64,000 bases of DNA from Nocardioides agariphilus (GTDB lineage: Bacteria; Actinomycetota; Actinomycetes; Propionibacteriales; Nocardioidaceae), in contig NZ_JADKPO010000012.1 of NCBI RefSeq assembly GCF_015352445.1, positions 62,001-126,000 of the forward strand. Direction: 5' to 3'. The notes beneath the pieces were generated by a model that did not search any database, had not been told where the DNA came from, and was given only the letters and a program-made list of their open reading frames with translations. A program made the position numbers and the translations under genes. Below are positions 18,132-25,441 of this stretch, piece after piece; position 1 is the first letter of the stretch; every line of letters begins with the position of its first letter.

Positions 18132-18392
18132 GTGAAGGAGTTCGTCATCTACACCGGGCTGCGTGCGCTGCTCTTCTTGGCCTCCGTGGCGGTGGTCGCC
18201 GGCATCTGGCTGGCGTTCACCGACGACGCTCCGCTGATGTGGGTGATGGTGATCTCGCTGGCGCTCTCGGGCGTCGCGTCGTACTTCCTGCTCAACCGTC
18301 AACGCGAGTCGTTCGCGCGGCGCGTCGATGAGCGTGCTCGTCGTGCGGCGGCGGCCTTCGAGGCGCACAAGGCGCGCGAGGACGCCGACTGA
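18132..18392 (+). CDS. DUF4229-like small membrane protein
   Basis: 86 aa with two membrane helices (LRALLFLASVAVVAGIWLAF and LMWVMVISLALSGVASYFLL) and a charged, helical C-terminus rich in Arg, Glu and Ala. This matches the DUF4229 type common in actinobacteria; function unknown. GTG at 18132 is chosen over GTG at 18108 because TACGCT (18120-18125) lies 6 nt before it, giving a leaderless start that would exclude the upstream codon. It is divergent from the 76-aa membrane protein. Confidence 0.75.
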   Translation: MKEFVIYTGLRALLFLASVAVVAGIWLAFTDDAPLMWVMVISLALSGVASYFLLNRQRESFARRVDERARRAAAAFEAHKAREDAD

Positions 18393-18411
18393 CGCGTCGG
18401 GTGGCTGGTGC

Positions 18412-18543
18412 CTACCGCTTGCGCTGGTTGAGCCGCCGCTCGATCCGCGACTGCGGCTGGCCGAGGATCTTGGCCATCAGCTGCGCACGGTAGCGATAGG
18501 CGACCACGCCGGCGATGACGAGGAGCACGAGGAACCAGAACAT
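18412..18543 (-). CDS. 43-aa single-helix membrane protein, unknown
   Basis: A very short gene: MFWFLVLLVIAGVVAYRYRA forms a membrane helix, followed by a basic tail (QSRIERRLNQRKR). The complement of 18550-18555 reads TAGTCT, six nt before the ATG, so a leaderless start is likely. It converges on the DUF4229-like gene. No function can be assigned. The promoter box, start spacing and clear membrane topology support it as a real gene. Confidence 0.6.
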   Translation of the reverse strand: MFWFLVLLVIAGVVAYRYRAQLMAKILGQPQSRIERRLNQRKR

Positions 18544-18560
18544 GGTCCGAGACTACGGGG

Positions 18561-18596
18561 GGTTTCGAGGCTCGCAAGCTCGAACCTCAACCAGCG
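18561..18596. repeat. REP-like repeat at the menA stop codon
   Basis: Reads GGTTTCGAGGCTCGCAAGC and ends CCTCAACCAGCG. On the minus strand CGCTGGTTGAGG supplies the last codons (Ala-Gly) and the TGA stop of menA. Confidence 0.75.
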
Positions 18597-19480
18597 ACAA
18601 GGCCGACGAACAGTCCGAGGCCGTAGACCAGCTCGGCGACTCCCGTCAGCTGCAGGGCCGGCACGAGGTCGCGGCCGGTCGCACGGCGTACGACCGTCGT
18701 CGCTCGTGCGGCAGGCAGTAGGTAGGCCACGGCGAGCAGGGCCCACCACGAGGTCTCGAGGGCGATGCCGAGGAGGGCGACGAGAGCGGCCAGCACCAGG
18801 AGCACGTAGAGGGCACGCGTGCGTGCGTCACCCAGCCGCACGGCGAGCGTCAGCTTTCCGGCGACGCGGTCGGTCGGGATGTCGCGCAGGTTGTTGGCCA
18901 CCAAGATGGCGCAGGCCAGCGCGCCGATGCCGCACGCGGCGTAGAGGCCGCCGAGGGTCAGCGTCTCGGCCTGGACGTACTGCGTGCCCAGCACCGCGAC
19001 GAGGCCGAAGAAGACGAAGACCATGATCTCGCCGAGGCCGAGGTAGCCATAGGGCTTCGAGCCACCGGTGTAGAACCAGGCGGCAGCGACCGAGACGGCG
19101 CCGATGAGGACCAGCCACCACGCGGTGGTCGCCGCCAGCACGAGCCCCGCGACCGCGGCCACACCGAACGCCGCGAGGGCAGCCGTCTTCACCGACGACG
19201 GGGTGGCGACGCCGGAGCCCACCAGGCGCATCGGGCCGACCCGGTCCGCATCGGTGCCGCGCACGCCGTCGGAGTAGTCGTTGGCGTAGTTCACCCCGAC
19301 CTGCAGGGCGAGGCTGACCACCAGGGCCAGTGCCGCCTTCCACCACACCGCGTCACCGTCGTAGGCCGCGACACCGGTGCCCGCGAGCACCGGCGCGACC
19401 GCTGCTGGCAGGGTCCGGGGTCGTGCGCCGGCCAGCCACTGGCCCGGGGTCGGGCCGGGAGTCGGGCCGGGAGTCGTCAC
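18587..19480 (-). CDS. menA: 1,4-dihydroxy-2-naphthoate polyprenyltransferase MenA
   Basis: UbiA-family integral membrane prenyltransferase joining the polyprenyl chain to DHNA to give demethylmenaquinone; 297 aa. The first Asp-rich motif is [14 protein letters not shown], and the second polar motif is [13 protein letters not shown]. About eight helices. The N-terminus carries the short [10 protein letters not shown] repeat. It lies 10 nt after the MFS gene and is probably its operon partner. Divergent from menE across the MFS gene, it completes a menaquinone cluster. Confidence 0.94.
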   Translation of the reverse strand: MTTPGPTPGPTPGQWLAGARPRTLPAAVAPVLAGTGVAAYDGDAVWWKAALALVVSLALQVGVNYANDYSDGVRGTDADRVGPMRLVGSGVATPSSVKTAALAAFGVAAVAGLVLAATTAWWLVLIGAVSVAAAWFYTGGSKPYGYLGLGEIMVFVFFGLVAVLGTQYVQAETLTLGGLYAACGIGALACAILVANNLRDIPTDRVAGKLTLAVRLGDARTRALYVLLVLAALVALLGIALETSWWALLAVAYLLPAARATTVVRRATGRDLVPALQLTGVAELVYGLGLFVGLVAG

Positions 19481-19490
19481 GACCAGGGAT

Positions 19491-20756
19491 TCAAGCAGGC
19501 CTCTCGGCGGACTGCGGGGCGCGGGTCACCAGGTAGCGCTCGGCGGCTCGGGCAGCCGGATGGATGCCGATGCCCGCGACCGTGACGATGGCGGCGATGA
19601 CCAGCCACCCCGAGGTGCCCCACTCCATCGCCAGGAACGTGAACAGCGCCGGTGCCCAGACCGAGCCCAGCGTGCCGCCGACGTGCCCGGCTCCCTGGTA
19701 CTCGGCGCGTCGCGCCGGCTCCGACAGCTCGGAGCTGAGCCCCCAGTGGCTGGCCGACTCGAACAGCTCGGCACCAGTGACCGTCACGTGCCCCAGCCAC
19801 ACCAGCACGATGGTCGTCCACCCGAGCGTGTCGTGGGTGACCATCACCACGAAGCACGACAGCACCATGAAGCCGGTGCTGATGCGGGCCGCGCGCAGCG
19901 CCCCGTTCACGGTCTCGGAGCCGCGTGAGGCCGGGACCTGCAGGAGTACGGCGAGCACCGTGTTCGTGCCGAACAGCCAGGCCAGCAACACGCGCGGAGC
20001 GTCGGTCTCCTGCACCAGCCACAGCGGGATCACCACGTTGAGGAGGACCTGGTTGGTGCCGAGGACTCCGTCGAAGAACGACATCGCGACGTAGCCGCGG
20101 TTGCGCAGCACGCTGGTGCGCTTGGGCGCGTCCGCGAGTGCCTCCACGTCGCTCGTCGCCTCGACCTCGCCCTCCGCATCGGGCAGGCGGGTGATCAGGA
20201 ACGCGTTGACCGCGAGCACCAAGGCCGGCAGGACCGGCATCCAGCGGATGACCGAGTCGCTGTTGGTCGCCAGCGCCAGGCCGCCGATCAGCGCACCGAT
20301 GGTGAACCCGATGTTGAGGGCGCTGCGCATGAACGCCTGCGACCGCACCCGGTCCTCGCGCGAGAAGACGTTGAGGCTGTAGGCACCGAACGCCGTGTAG
20401 CCCGCAGTGCCGACCACCTCGAGGACCACGACCATCGCGACGAACTGGCCGAAGCCCTCGAGCCAGGGCCAGACGAGGAACAGCGCGGCGTCGATGGACG
20501 ACGTGATCGCCCATAGCCGCTTGGTGCCGACCTTGTCTGCGAGCCGCCCCGACGGGACGGCGAGCGCGAAGGACGCCAGGCCCGCGATCGTCAGGCCCAA
20601 GCCGACCTGGGCCGCGCTGAGACCGACGATGTGGGTGAAGAACACAGCGCTGCCGGTGAGGAAGGCGCCTTGGCCGATCGCGAAGAGGATCGACTGGAAG
20701 GAGAGTCGGCGCGCGATCGGGTTCGGGGGGAGGAGGCGCTCGATCCAGGTGGGCAT
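19491..20756 (-). CDS. MFS transporter
   Basis: Major facilitator superfamily permease, 421 aa with about 12 helices. The loop 2-3 signature region is [15 protein letters not shown], the usual GxLaDrxGrr-type motif. The central cytoplasmic loop (about residues 180-215) is acidic ([19 protein letters not shown]). The substrate cannot be inferred. The ATG start has CAGACT seven nt upstream (complement of 20764-20769). It shares a short intergenic region with menE. Confidence 0.85.
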   Translation of the reverse strand: MPTWIERLLPPNPIARRLSFQSILFAIGQGAFLTGSAVFFTHIVGLSAAQVGLGLTIAGLASFALAVPSGRLADKVGTKRLWAITSSIDAALFLVWPWLEGFGQFVAMVVVLEVVGTAGYTAFGAYSLNVFSREDRVRSQAFMRSALNIGFTIGALIGGLALATNSDSVIRWMPVLPALVLAVNAFLITRLPDAEGEVEATSDVEALADAPKRTSVLRNRGYVAMSFFDGVLGTNQVLLNVVIPLWLVQETDAPRVLLAWLFGTNTVLAVLLQVPASRGSETVNGALRAARISTGFMVLSCFVVMVTHDTLGWTTIVLVWLGHVTVTGAELFESASHWGLSSELSEPARRAEYQGAGHVGGTLGSVWAPALFTFLAMEWGTSGWLVIAAIVTVAGIGIHPAARAAERYLVTRAPQSAERPA

Positions 20757-20793
20757 CGCTTCGAGTCTGGCAAGCGTCGCTAGCGTTCGTCAC

Positions 20794-21795
20794 ATGCTTT
20801 TCGCTCCGACCGTCGACGAGCTCGACGCCTGGCTCGCTGCGGCCACCGAGCCGGCGCCGGTCGTCGTCGAGACGTCGGGCTCGACGGGGCAGCCCAAACG
20901 CGTCGTGCTCTCCCGTCGCGCGGTGCTGGCCTCTGTCCGTGGGACGGTCGCTCGGGTCGGCGGTGCAGGGCCGTGGGTGCTGGCGCTACCGCCGACGTAC
21001 GTCGCGGGACTCCAGGTCGTGTGCCGGTCACTGGTGGCAGGGCATCGGCCCGTGTTGCTCGAGGACCACGGCACGCTCGCCGCCGCTGTGGCTGCGGCTG
21101 GCGGCTCGCCGTACGTCTCGCTGGTGCCGACCCAGCTCAGCCGTGCCCTGCAATCACCGGAGGACCTGCGGGCGCTGGCCGACTGCGCGGCCGTGCTCGT
21201 CGGCGGTGGTCCCGTGGACAAGGAGCTGCGCGTCCGGGCGCGCGAGGCGGGGATCCGTGCCATCGCGACCTACGGTTCGGCCGAGACAGCAGGTGGCTGC
21301 GTGTACGACGGGCTGCCGCTCGACGGTGTGGCGGTCGCCATCGGGCCCAACGGACGGATCCGGATAGGCGGGCCGACGTTGTTCGACAGCTACGACGGCG
21401 ACCCGGAGCTGACCGACGAGGTCCTGGTCGGTGGGTGGTTCCTCACGGCGGACGCGGGGCGCTTCGACGAGGACGGCCGCCTGCACGTCCTGGGCCGGCT
21501 CGACGACATGGTGATCTCCGGGGGCGTGAAGGTGCCTACGGGGGTCGTCGCGGCGCGCCTGCGCGAGCACCCTGGGGTCACCGCCGTCGACGTCGGCCGC
21601 CTGCCCGACGACGAGTGGGGTGAGCGCGTCGTGGCCTGGGTCGTCGGTGACGTGACGCTCGACGACCTTCGCGACTGGGTCTCCGCGGTGCATCCGCGGT
21701 CGTGGGCACCGCGCGAGCTGCGGCTGCTCGACGAGATGCCCTTGCTGCGCAACGGAAAGGTCGACCGGCGAACGCTGCGGGGCGCCGATGCCTGA
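20794..21795 (+). CDS. menE: O-succinylbenzoate-CoA ligase MenE (short actinobacterial form)
   Basis: Adenylate-forming enzyme activating o-succinylbenzoate with CoA in menaquinone synthesis; 333 aa, shorter than the ~450-aa Bacillus form. The P-loop is VETSGSTGQPKRVVLS, with its Lys present, and later motifs are GRLDDMVISGGVKV and the catalytic Lys in LLRNGKVDRRTLR. The N-terminal region is trimmed, as in other actinobacterial MenE. The ATG has TAGCGT (20781-20786) seven nt upstream, suggesting a leaderless mRNA. It overlaps menC by 8 nt. Confidence 0.92.
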   Translation: MLFAPTVDELDAWLAAATEPAPVVVETSGSTGQPKRVVLSRRAVLASVRGTVARVGGAGPWVLALPPTYVAGLQVVCRSLVAGHRPVLLEDHGTLAAAVAAAGGSPYVSLVPTQLSRALQSPEDLRALADCAAVLVGGGPVDKELRVRAREAGIRAIATYGSAETAGGCVYDGLPLDGVAVAIGPNGRIRIGGPTLFDSYDGDPELTDEVLVGGWFLTADAGRFDEDGRLHVLGRLDDMVISGGVKVPTGVVAARLREHPGVTAVDVGRLPDDEWGERVVAWVVGDVTLDDLRDWVSAVHPRSWAPRELRLLDEMPLLRNGKVDRRTLRGADA

Positions 21796-22744
21796 GCTCG
21801 CCGACGTCGTCGTGTGGTCGATCCCGATGCGGGTGCGGTTCCGTGGGATCACCGTGCGCGAAGGGCTGCTGCTGCGCGGCGAGGCCGGCTGGGGTGAGTG
21901 GAGCCCGTTCTTGGAGTACGACTCCACAGAGGCACTCCCATGGCTGCGCTGTGCTCTCGAGGCGGCCGCCGGCGACTGGCCTGAGCCGGTGCGGGATCGG
22001 GTTCCGGTCAACGTCACCGTGCCGGTCGTCTCCCCCGAGGACGCCCATGCACTAGTGAGTCGGTCGGGGTGCCGCACCGCCAAGGTCAAGGTCGCCGATC
22101 CGGGTGCTCGCCTGGCCGACGACCAGGCCCGCCTGGAGGCCGTGCGGGACGCGCTCGGGCCCCAGGGCCGCATCCGCGTCGATGCCAACGGTGCCTGGGA
22201 CATCGACGAGGCCGTGTCGTCGATCGCCGTGCTCGACCGCGCCGCCGGCGGGCTCGAGTACGTCGAGCAGCCGTGCGCCGCCGTCGAGGACCTGGTCGTC
22301 GTGCGGCGACGTACGTCGGTGCGGATCGCCGCCGACGAGTCGATTCGCCGGGTCGAGGATCCTTACCGGGTGCGCGATCTCGAGGCGGCCGACGTAGCGG
22401 TGCTGAAGGTGCAGCCACTCGGCGGCGTGCGCGCCTGCCTGCGGATCGCCGAGGAGATCGGCCTGCCGGTCGTGGTGTCGTCTGCGCTGGAGACCTCGGT
22501 CGGGCTCGCCGCGGGGGTGGCCCTGGCGGCGGCACTGCCCGAGCTGGACCTTGCCTGCGGTCTGGCCACCTCGGGCATGCTCGCCGACGACCTGGTCGAC
22601 GAGCCGCTCGTCCCCGTCGACGGTCATCTGCCGGTGCGCGTCCCCGCCGTCAGCCGGACGCGCCTCGGGCGGGCGGCTGCTGCCGCGGATCGCGAGGCGC
22701 ACTGGCGGGCCCGGCTGCTCGACGTACAGGATCAGTCGTCATGA
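21788..22744 (+). CDS. menC: o-Succinylbenzoate synthase MenC
   Basis: Enolase-superfamily dehydratase making o-succinylbenzoate from SHCHC; 318 aa. The catalytic Lys pair is in TAKVKVADPG, metal ligands are Asp in RIRVDANGAWD, Glu in YVEQPCAAVEDL and Asp in IAADESIRR, and the opposite Lys is in VLKVQPLGG. The start overlaps menE and the stop overlaps menD (ATGA), giving a coupled menECD unit. Confidence 0.94.
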   Translation: MPELADVVVWSIPMRVRFRGITVREGLLLRGEAGWGEWSPFLEYDSTEALPWLRCALEAAAGDWPEPVRDRVPVNVTVPVVSPEDAHALVSRSGCRTAKVKVADPGARLADDQARLEAVRDALGPQGRIRVDANGAWDIDEAVSSIAVLDRAAGGLEYVEQPCAAVEDLVVVRRRTSVRIAADESIRRVEDPYRVRDLEAADVAVLKVQPLGGVRACLRIAEEIGLPVVVSSALETSVGLAAGVALAAALPELDLACGLATSGMLADDLVDEPLVPVDGHLPVRVPAVSRTRLGRAAAAADREAHWRARLLDVQDQSS

Positions 22745-24399
22745 CCCACCCCGCGGACATGACCTCCACCGAGCTGGCCCGCGCCGTGGTCTCGGCGCTG
22801 GTTGGCGCGGGCGTCCGCGAGGTGGTGGTCGCGCCCGGGTCGCGCAACGCGCCCCTGTCGTTTGCGGCGTTCGACGCGGCGGAGGCCGGCCTGGTGCGCT
22901 TGCACACCCGGATCGACGAGCGCTCGGCCGGCTTCCTCGCCCTCGGCCTGACCAAGGTCGGCAGCCAGGCCGCCGTCATCTGCACATCGGGCACGGCCGT
23001 CGCCAACCTGCACCCGGCGATGCTCGAGGCCGCCCATGCTGGTGTGCGGCTGGTGGCCGTCACGGCCGACCGTCCTGCCCGCCTGCGAGGTACGGGCGCC
23101 AACCAGACGACCGACCAGGTCGGCATCTTCGGTCCGCTGGTGCCGTACGTCGACCTGGGCCCCGCCGACCGCGACGTGGCCCGCACCGCCCTTGGCCTCG
23201 GCGGAGGTCCGCTGCACCTGAACGTCCAGCTCGACGAGCCGTTGGTTCCGAGTGATCGATGGGATCCCTCCTCGGTGGTCGAGCTTGTCGAGACGGCTTC
23301 GAGAAAGGGGCCTCGAGCACCAGAAATTTCCGGTGCGGTGATCGTCCAAGGCCCGCGAACCGTCGTCGTAGCCGGCGACGACGCGGGGCCACCGGCGCGA
23401 GTGCTGGCCGAGCAGGGGCGGTGGCCGCTGCTGGCCGAACCGACGAGCGGGAGCAGGACGGGGGACGCGGCGATCCGTACCTACCGGCTGCTCCTCGGCG
23501 GACCACTCGGCGAGGAGATCGAGCGAGTGGTCGTCTTCGGGCACCCGACCCTGAGCCGGCCGGTGACACGGTTGCTCCAGCGCGAGCAGGTCGAGGTGTT
23601 GTCGGTGGCGAGCCGCGGCGCGTGGCGAGAGCGCCCGTTCCCGGTCGCTGCCCATCTCGATGCCCGTCTCGATGCCCGTCTCGATGCCCGTCTCGATGCC
23701 TGGCCGGAGGTGGAGGACGCAGACGACAGCGACTGGTTCGACCGCTGGAAGGCCGCCGACGCGGAGACGGGCAACGCGCTCGACCGCTTGCTGGCCGCCG
23801 AGGGCGAGGTCACGCCGTACGCCGTCGCGGGCGCGGTGGCCCGCGCGCTCCCGGCCGGCGGACTGCTGGTCGTCGGCGCCTCCAACCCGGTGCGAGACCT
23901 CGACCTGATGGTGCCGCGCTACGACGTCGGCACGCGTCGCAAGACCATCGCCAACCGCGGTCTCTCGGGGATCGACGGCACGGTCTCCACGGCGATCGGA
24001 GCTGCGCTCGGCCGCGACTCGACCCGGAGCTTCGCCCTGCTGGGAGACGTCACTTTCCTCCACGACGTCAACGGGCTGGTCCACGACGCGCACGACCCCG
24101 AGCCCGACCTGACGATCGTGGTCGTCAACGACGACGGCGGCTCGATCTTCGCCACCTTGGAGCAGGGCGCGTCCGCCCACGCCGACCGGTTCGACCGGCT
24201 GTTCGGGACTCCTCACGGCGTCGACCTGGCCGCGCTCTGCGCCGCGACCCGCACCCCGCACTGGCGGGTCGAGTCACTGCCCGAGCTCGAGCAGGCGCTG
24301 GCCTCGCCCAACGGCGGCATCGAGGTGGTCGAGGTCAGGGTGCGTCGCGACAACCGACGCGAGCTCGACCAGCGGATCAGGGCACTCGCGCAACAGTGA
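22741..24399 (+). CDS. menD: 2-succinyl-5-enolpyruvyl-6-hydroxy-3-cyclohexene-1-carboxylate synthase MenD
   Basis: ThDP-dependent enzyme joining 2-oxoglutarate and isochorismate; 552 aa. It begins STELARAVVSALVGAGVREV with VVAPGSRNAPLS and the catalytic Glu in HTRIDERSAGFLALG. The ThDP/Mg region is LLGDVTFLHDVNGL followed by VVVNDDGGSIF. Two foreign-looking segments occur in the middle domain: SSVVELVETASRKG at about residues 177-190 (a dispersed repeat) and a 12-nt tandem repeat encoding LDAR units at about residues 305-320. Both keep the frame. Confidence 0.94.
   Translation: MTHPADMTSTELARAVVSALVGAGVREVVVAPGSRNAPLSFAAFDAAEAGLVRLHTRIDERSAGFLALGLTKVGSQAAVICTSGTAVANLHPAMLEAAHAGVRLVAVTADRPARLRGTGANQTTDQVGIFGPLVPYVDLGPADRDVARTALGLGGGPLHLNVQLDEPLVPSDRWDPSSVVELVETASRKGPRAPEISGAVIVQGPRTVVVAGDDAGPPARVLAEQGRWPLLAEPTSGSRTGDAAIRTYRLLLGGPLGEEIERVVVFGHPTLSRPVTRLLQREQVEVLSVASRGAWRERPFPVAAHLDARLDARLDARLDAWPEVEDADDSDWFDRWKAADAETGNALDRLLAAEGEVTPYAVAGAVARALPAGGLLVVGASNPVRDLDLMVPRYDVGTRRKTIANRGLSGIDGTVSTAIGAALGRDSTRSFALLGDVTFLHDVNGLVHDAHDPEPDLTIVVVNDDGGSIFATLEQGASAHADRFDRLFGTPHGVDLAALCAATRTPHWRVESLPELEQALASPNGGIEVVEVRVRRDNRRELDQRIRALAQQ
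23270..23294 (+). repeat. Intragenic dispersed repeat in menD (VVELVET type)
   Basis: CTCGGTGGTCGAGCTTGTCG followed by AGAC. The reverse complement, GGTCTCGACAxGCTCGACCA, recurs at the start of nuoG (40238-40263) and, diverged, at the start of nuoH (42628-42649). Confidence 0.75.
23653..23700 (+). repeat. Four 12-nt tandem repeats within menD
   Basis: Four consecutive units, one CATCTCGATGCC and three CGTCTCGATGCC, encode HLDARLDARLDARLDA in frame. Identical units suggest slippage, so the number may vary between strains. Confidence 0.9.
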
Positions 24400-24436
24400 T
24401 CAAGCCGCCCGCGAGGCGCGCCAGCACGATGGGGGC

Positions 24437-25369
24437 ATGGCCACGATGACGATCGCTCGGGACACCTTCGTGGCCTTCGTCGACACGCTTGCCGAGGTGC
24501 TCGACGACCACGAGACGAACGGCTGGGCATCGGGCGACGAGCTCGCGATGCGGCTGCACTTCTCGCGCTTCCACTTCGACCGGATGATCAAGGCGGTCGC
24601 GGGCGAGCCACCTGCGGCCTTCCGCCGGCGCATCCTGCTGGAGCGGGCGGCGTACCGGATGATCACCACCCGCGCTCCGCTCCTCGACGTCGCCGTCGAG
24701 GCGGGGTACGGCTCGCACGAGGCATTCACCCGGGCGTTCAAGCAGGCGTACGGCGAGACCCCGGCCACCTGGCGCAAGAAGCCCGGCCACCTCCAGATCG
24801 CCGCGCCCAGCGGCGTCCACTTCCACCCACCCGGCAGCATCCGCCTGCCCGCACGAGACGAGGTCACTCCCATGGAACTGCTCACGAAGATGGTCGAGCA
24901 CCACATCTGGCTCACCGGAGAGATGGTTCGGCTCGCCGAACGCCTCTCCGACGACCAGCTCGACGAGGCGATCGAGCTGAACGTCGACGAGGACCGGCAG
25001 TCGATCCGCTCCCTGCTCAGCAGGCTGATCGGCCAGATGGGCATGTGGAACGCCGCGATGGCCACCCGCGACTACGACTGGTCGGTCGAGGAGCACGAGT
25101 CGCTGAGCTCGATGCGCGAGCGTCTGGCGGTCGAGGGCCCGACGTACCTCTCCCACGTCCGCGACGTCGCCGACGCCGGCCGGATCGGGGACACGTTCGT
25201 CGACGCGCTGTGCGAGCCGGCCGAGGTGTTCACCTACGGCGGGATGATCGCGCACGTGCTGACCTTCGCCGCCCACCGCCGCACCCTGGTGGTGCTGGCC
25301 TTCGCCAAGCACGGCATCGAGGGGCTTGGCTGGGGCGACCCGATGCGTTGGGTCGCGGAACCAGCCTGA
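24437..25369 (+). CDS. AraC-type HTH fused to DinB-like four-helix domain
   Basis: 310 aa. Residues ~10-115 are an AraC/XylS DNA-binding domain with two helix-turn-helix units: MRLHFSRFHFDRMIKAVAGEP, then LLDVAVEAGYGSHEAFTRAF and YGETPATWRKK. Residues ~145-300 look like a DinB/YfiT-type helical bundle; metal-ligand candidates are His in KMVEHHIWLTGEM and in FAAHRRTLVVL. Such fusions may sense a thiol or small ligand, but the effector is unknown. CACGAT lies six nt before the ATG (24425-24430), the leaderless pattern; an alternative ATG is two codons on. Confidence 0.83.
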   Translation: MATMTIARDTFVAFVDTLAEVLDDHETNGWASGDELAMRLHFSRFHFDRMIKAVAGEPPAAFRRRILLERAAYRMITTRAPLLDVAVEAGYGSHEAFTRAFKQAYGETPATWRKKPGHLQIAAPSGVHFHPPGSIRLPARDEVTPMELLTKMVEHHIWLTGEMVRLAERLSDDQLDEAIELNVDEDRQSIRSLLSRLIGQMGMWNAAMATRDYDWSVEEHESLSSMRERLAVEGPTYLSHVRDVADAGRIGDTFVDALCEPAEVFTYGGMIAHVLTFAAHRRTLVVLAFAKHGIEGLGWGDPMRWVAEPA

Positions 25370-25374
25370 CCCGC

Positions 25375-25426
25375 GATTCGTCAGTGGTCCTGCGGGTGGG
25401 CGCCTCGTAGGAAGTACTGACGAATC
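25375..25426. repeat. Perfect 11-bp inverted repeat upstream of the antiporter
   Basis: GATTCGTCAGT (25375-25385) and ACTGACGAATC (25416-25426) flank a 30-nt GC-rich centre just after the AraC-DinB stop and 15 nt before the antiporter GTG. It could be a terminator or an operator over the antiporter promoter; no U-tract is present. Confidence 0.7.
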
Positions 25427-25441
25427 GGACAAGATGGGGCC

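Noticed and set aside
22069-22740. N-terminal extension of MenD by 224 codons
   Set aside because: It overlaps menC in another frame and is Arg-rich shadow sequence; the ATG at 22741 overlaps the menC stop and begins the conserved MenD sequence.
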